Positions 63,272 to 64,000 of a stretch of DNA of 64,000 nt are shown here, one piece after another. The notes beneath the pieces were generated by a model. It was given only the letters and a program-made list of their open reading frames with translations, searched no databases and had not been told where the DNA came from. Source of the DNA: Candidatus Stoquefichus sp. SB1. Lineage in GTDB: Bacteria; Bacillota_I; Bacilli_A; Erysipelotrichales; Coprobacillaceae. Position 1 is the first letter of the stretch. Each line of letters starts with the position of its first letter. Location: assembly GCF_001244545.1 (NCBI RefSeq), contig NZ_LN852694.1:1-64000 (forward strand), given 5' to 3'. A program made the translations under genes and the position numbers.

Positions 63272-63919
63272 ATGAAATGTAGATTTGTAGAAAAAATATT
63301 CAAGCAAGGGAATCGATATTTCATTGAAATTCCCTTTAATGTCTGGGAAGAATTTGGTCAAAAGGGCATGATTTCAGTTAAAGTTTCCATAGAAGATTAT
63401 CCTTTTGAGTGCAGACTGATTCCAAAAGGAGAAGGAATCTATTACATACCGGTTGCAAAGAAAATTGCGGATCAGATAAAGGATGTGGTAAGTGTTTCCT
63501 TGGAAGTCATTAGTGGATTAACTCGAATAAATCATGATAGTCCATATACTAAGGAAAATCCTATACGAAAGATTAACTCTATTGAAAGTGTCAGTTATCC
63601 AAAAGATGGATATTGTGGACAAATCTGTATTGCTATGCTGACAGGTCTTAGTGTAGATGAAGTTATCAATATTATGCAAACAAAGGCATGGCAATGTTCT
63701 TTTACAAAACTGATAGAAACTTTAGACTATTTTGGTATTCAACATAATAAAAAGATTACTTATACTAAAGGAAAAGAGTTTACCTTACCAGAGTGTTGCA
63801 TTGTTAATATAAAAGACGAAAATACAAGTCATTTTGTCTTGTATTATAAAGGAAAATATTATGATACAAAATCTATTGTTCTATCAAAAATTATAGGTTA
63901 TTTAGAAATTATTATATAA
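63272..63919 (+). CDS. DUF1905 and C39-peptidase-like fusion protein
   Basis: 215 residues. Residues 1-85 match DUF1905 (FIEIPFNVWEEFGQKGMISV, then PKGEGIYYIPVAKKI), a beta-barrel domain. Residues about 110-212 resemble a papain-like C39 domain: Cys in DGYCGQICIAML, and His in ENTSHFVLYYKGKYYDT. The Cys-His pair suggests a thiol hydrolase, but no neighbouring substrate such as a bacteriocin leader is seen. It has no signal peptide. Confidence 0.75.
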   Translation: MKCRFVEKIFKQGNRYFIEIPFNVWEEFGQKGMISVKVSIEDYPFECRLIPKGEGIYYIPVAKKIADQIKDVVSVSLEVISGLTRINHDSPYTKENPIRKINSIESVSYPKDGYCGQICIAMLTGLSVDEVINIMQTKAWQCSFTKLIETLDYFGIQHNKKITYTKGKEFTLPECCIVNIKDENTSHFVLYYKGKYYDTKSIVLSKIIGYLEIII

Positions 63920-63983
63920 TAAAAAAGATTGAGCAGATATATTCTTATTTATACTTACAAATGAGAATTGGGGAAAGAATCTT

Positions 63984-64000
63984 ATGAAAAGATATAAGTA
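63984..64000 (+). CDS. Start of a further gene, cut by window end
   Basis: ATG at 63984 follows AAATGAGAATTGGGGAAAG, another copy of the cassette leader motif, and encodes MKRYK before the window ends. Identity cannot be judged. Confidence 0.45.

Noticed and set aside
1-64000. tRNA, rRNA or replication-origin features
   Set aside because: No cloverleaf with CCA-type context, rRNA-like block or DnaA-box cluster was noticed when reading both strands. A covariance-model scan would be needed to exclude them fully.

Overview
This is an AT-rich window from a low-GC Firmicute. Several things fit a gut member of the Erysipelotrichia / Coprobacillaceae: the ribosomal gene order, the zinc-type S14 and L36, the ecfA1-ecfA2-ecfT-truA-rplM-rpsI string, and the codon use. 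That placement is inferred from gene order and composition, not from a marker-gene search.

Region 1 (1-1.46 kb) is an IS30-family element cut by the window edge. It lies just upstream of the ribosomal promoter. Region 2 (1.5-16.2 kb) is the intact S10-spc-alpha super-operon. It runs rpsJ to rpsQ, rplN to rplO, then secY, adk, map, infA, rpmJ, rpsM, rpsK, rpoA and rplQ, all on the + strand. It opens with a promoter and a folded leader RNA and closes with a strong terminator. Region 3 (16.3-24.4 kb) holds a small coiled-coil protein with an internal duplication and an RpiR-type regulator. The core ECF-transporter energy module with truA follows, then a PHP phosphatase and a sigma factor/partner pair fused by a deletion. 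The rplM-rpsI operon, with its own L13-type leader, ends the region.

Region 4 (24.4-50.8 kb) is accessory DNA framed by two copies of a ~175-bp direct repeat, the first about 110 bp after rpsI. It is filled with single-gene modules: MerR regulators, GNAT acetyltransferases, a CAT-like enzyme, TrmO-like, TfoX-like, TIGR04076, DUF3788 and VOC proteins, and immunity-like proteins. Many of these are preceded by the same short 5'-UTR motif (AAATtAGAATTTG, then the ribosome binding site). In places the motif is paired with a complementary sequence after the preceding gene, so the region looks like an array of mobile cassettes. Many genes here are broken by one nonsense codon or one homopolymer frameshift. 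Two loci have type III (RNA antitoxin) toxin-antitoxin architecture. One has a ToxN/AbiQ-like toxin killed by a single TAA. The other has two 34-nt antitoxin repeats, a terminator, a ToxN-like toxin and an overlapping HipA-like kinase that is now decayed.

Region 5 (51-61.2 kb) has richer base composition. An AgrC/AgrA-type two-component system is divergent from a small receiver-like protein and a tandemly duplicated pair of very large leucine-rich-repeat surface proteins. These have variant sorting signals and near-identical 80-residue C-terminal repeats. Region 6 (61.2-64 kb) resumes the cassette-like array with a membrane protein, a HEAT-like protein, a GNAT, a DUF1905/C39-peptidase-like protein and the start of another gene. 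It opens with a 120-bp terminator/leader repeat that is also present at 47.98 kb.

The ribosomal, ECF and rplM-rpsI blocks form the translation core. The rest is regulatory, defence-like and surface cargo in several stages of acquisition and decay. I saw no tRNA, rRNA or CRISPR array.
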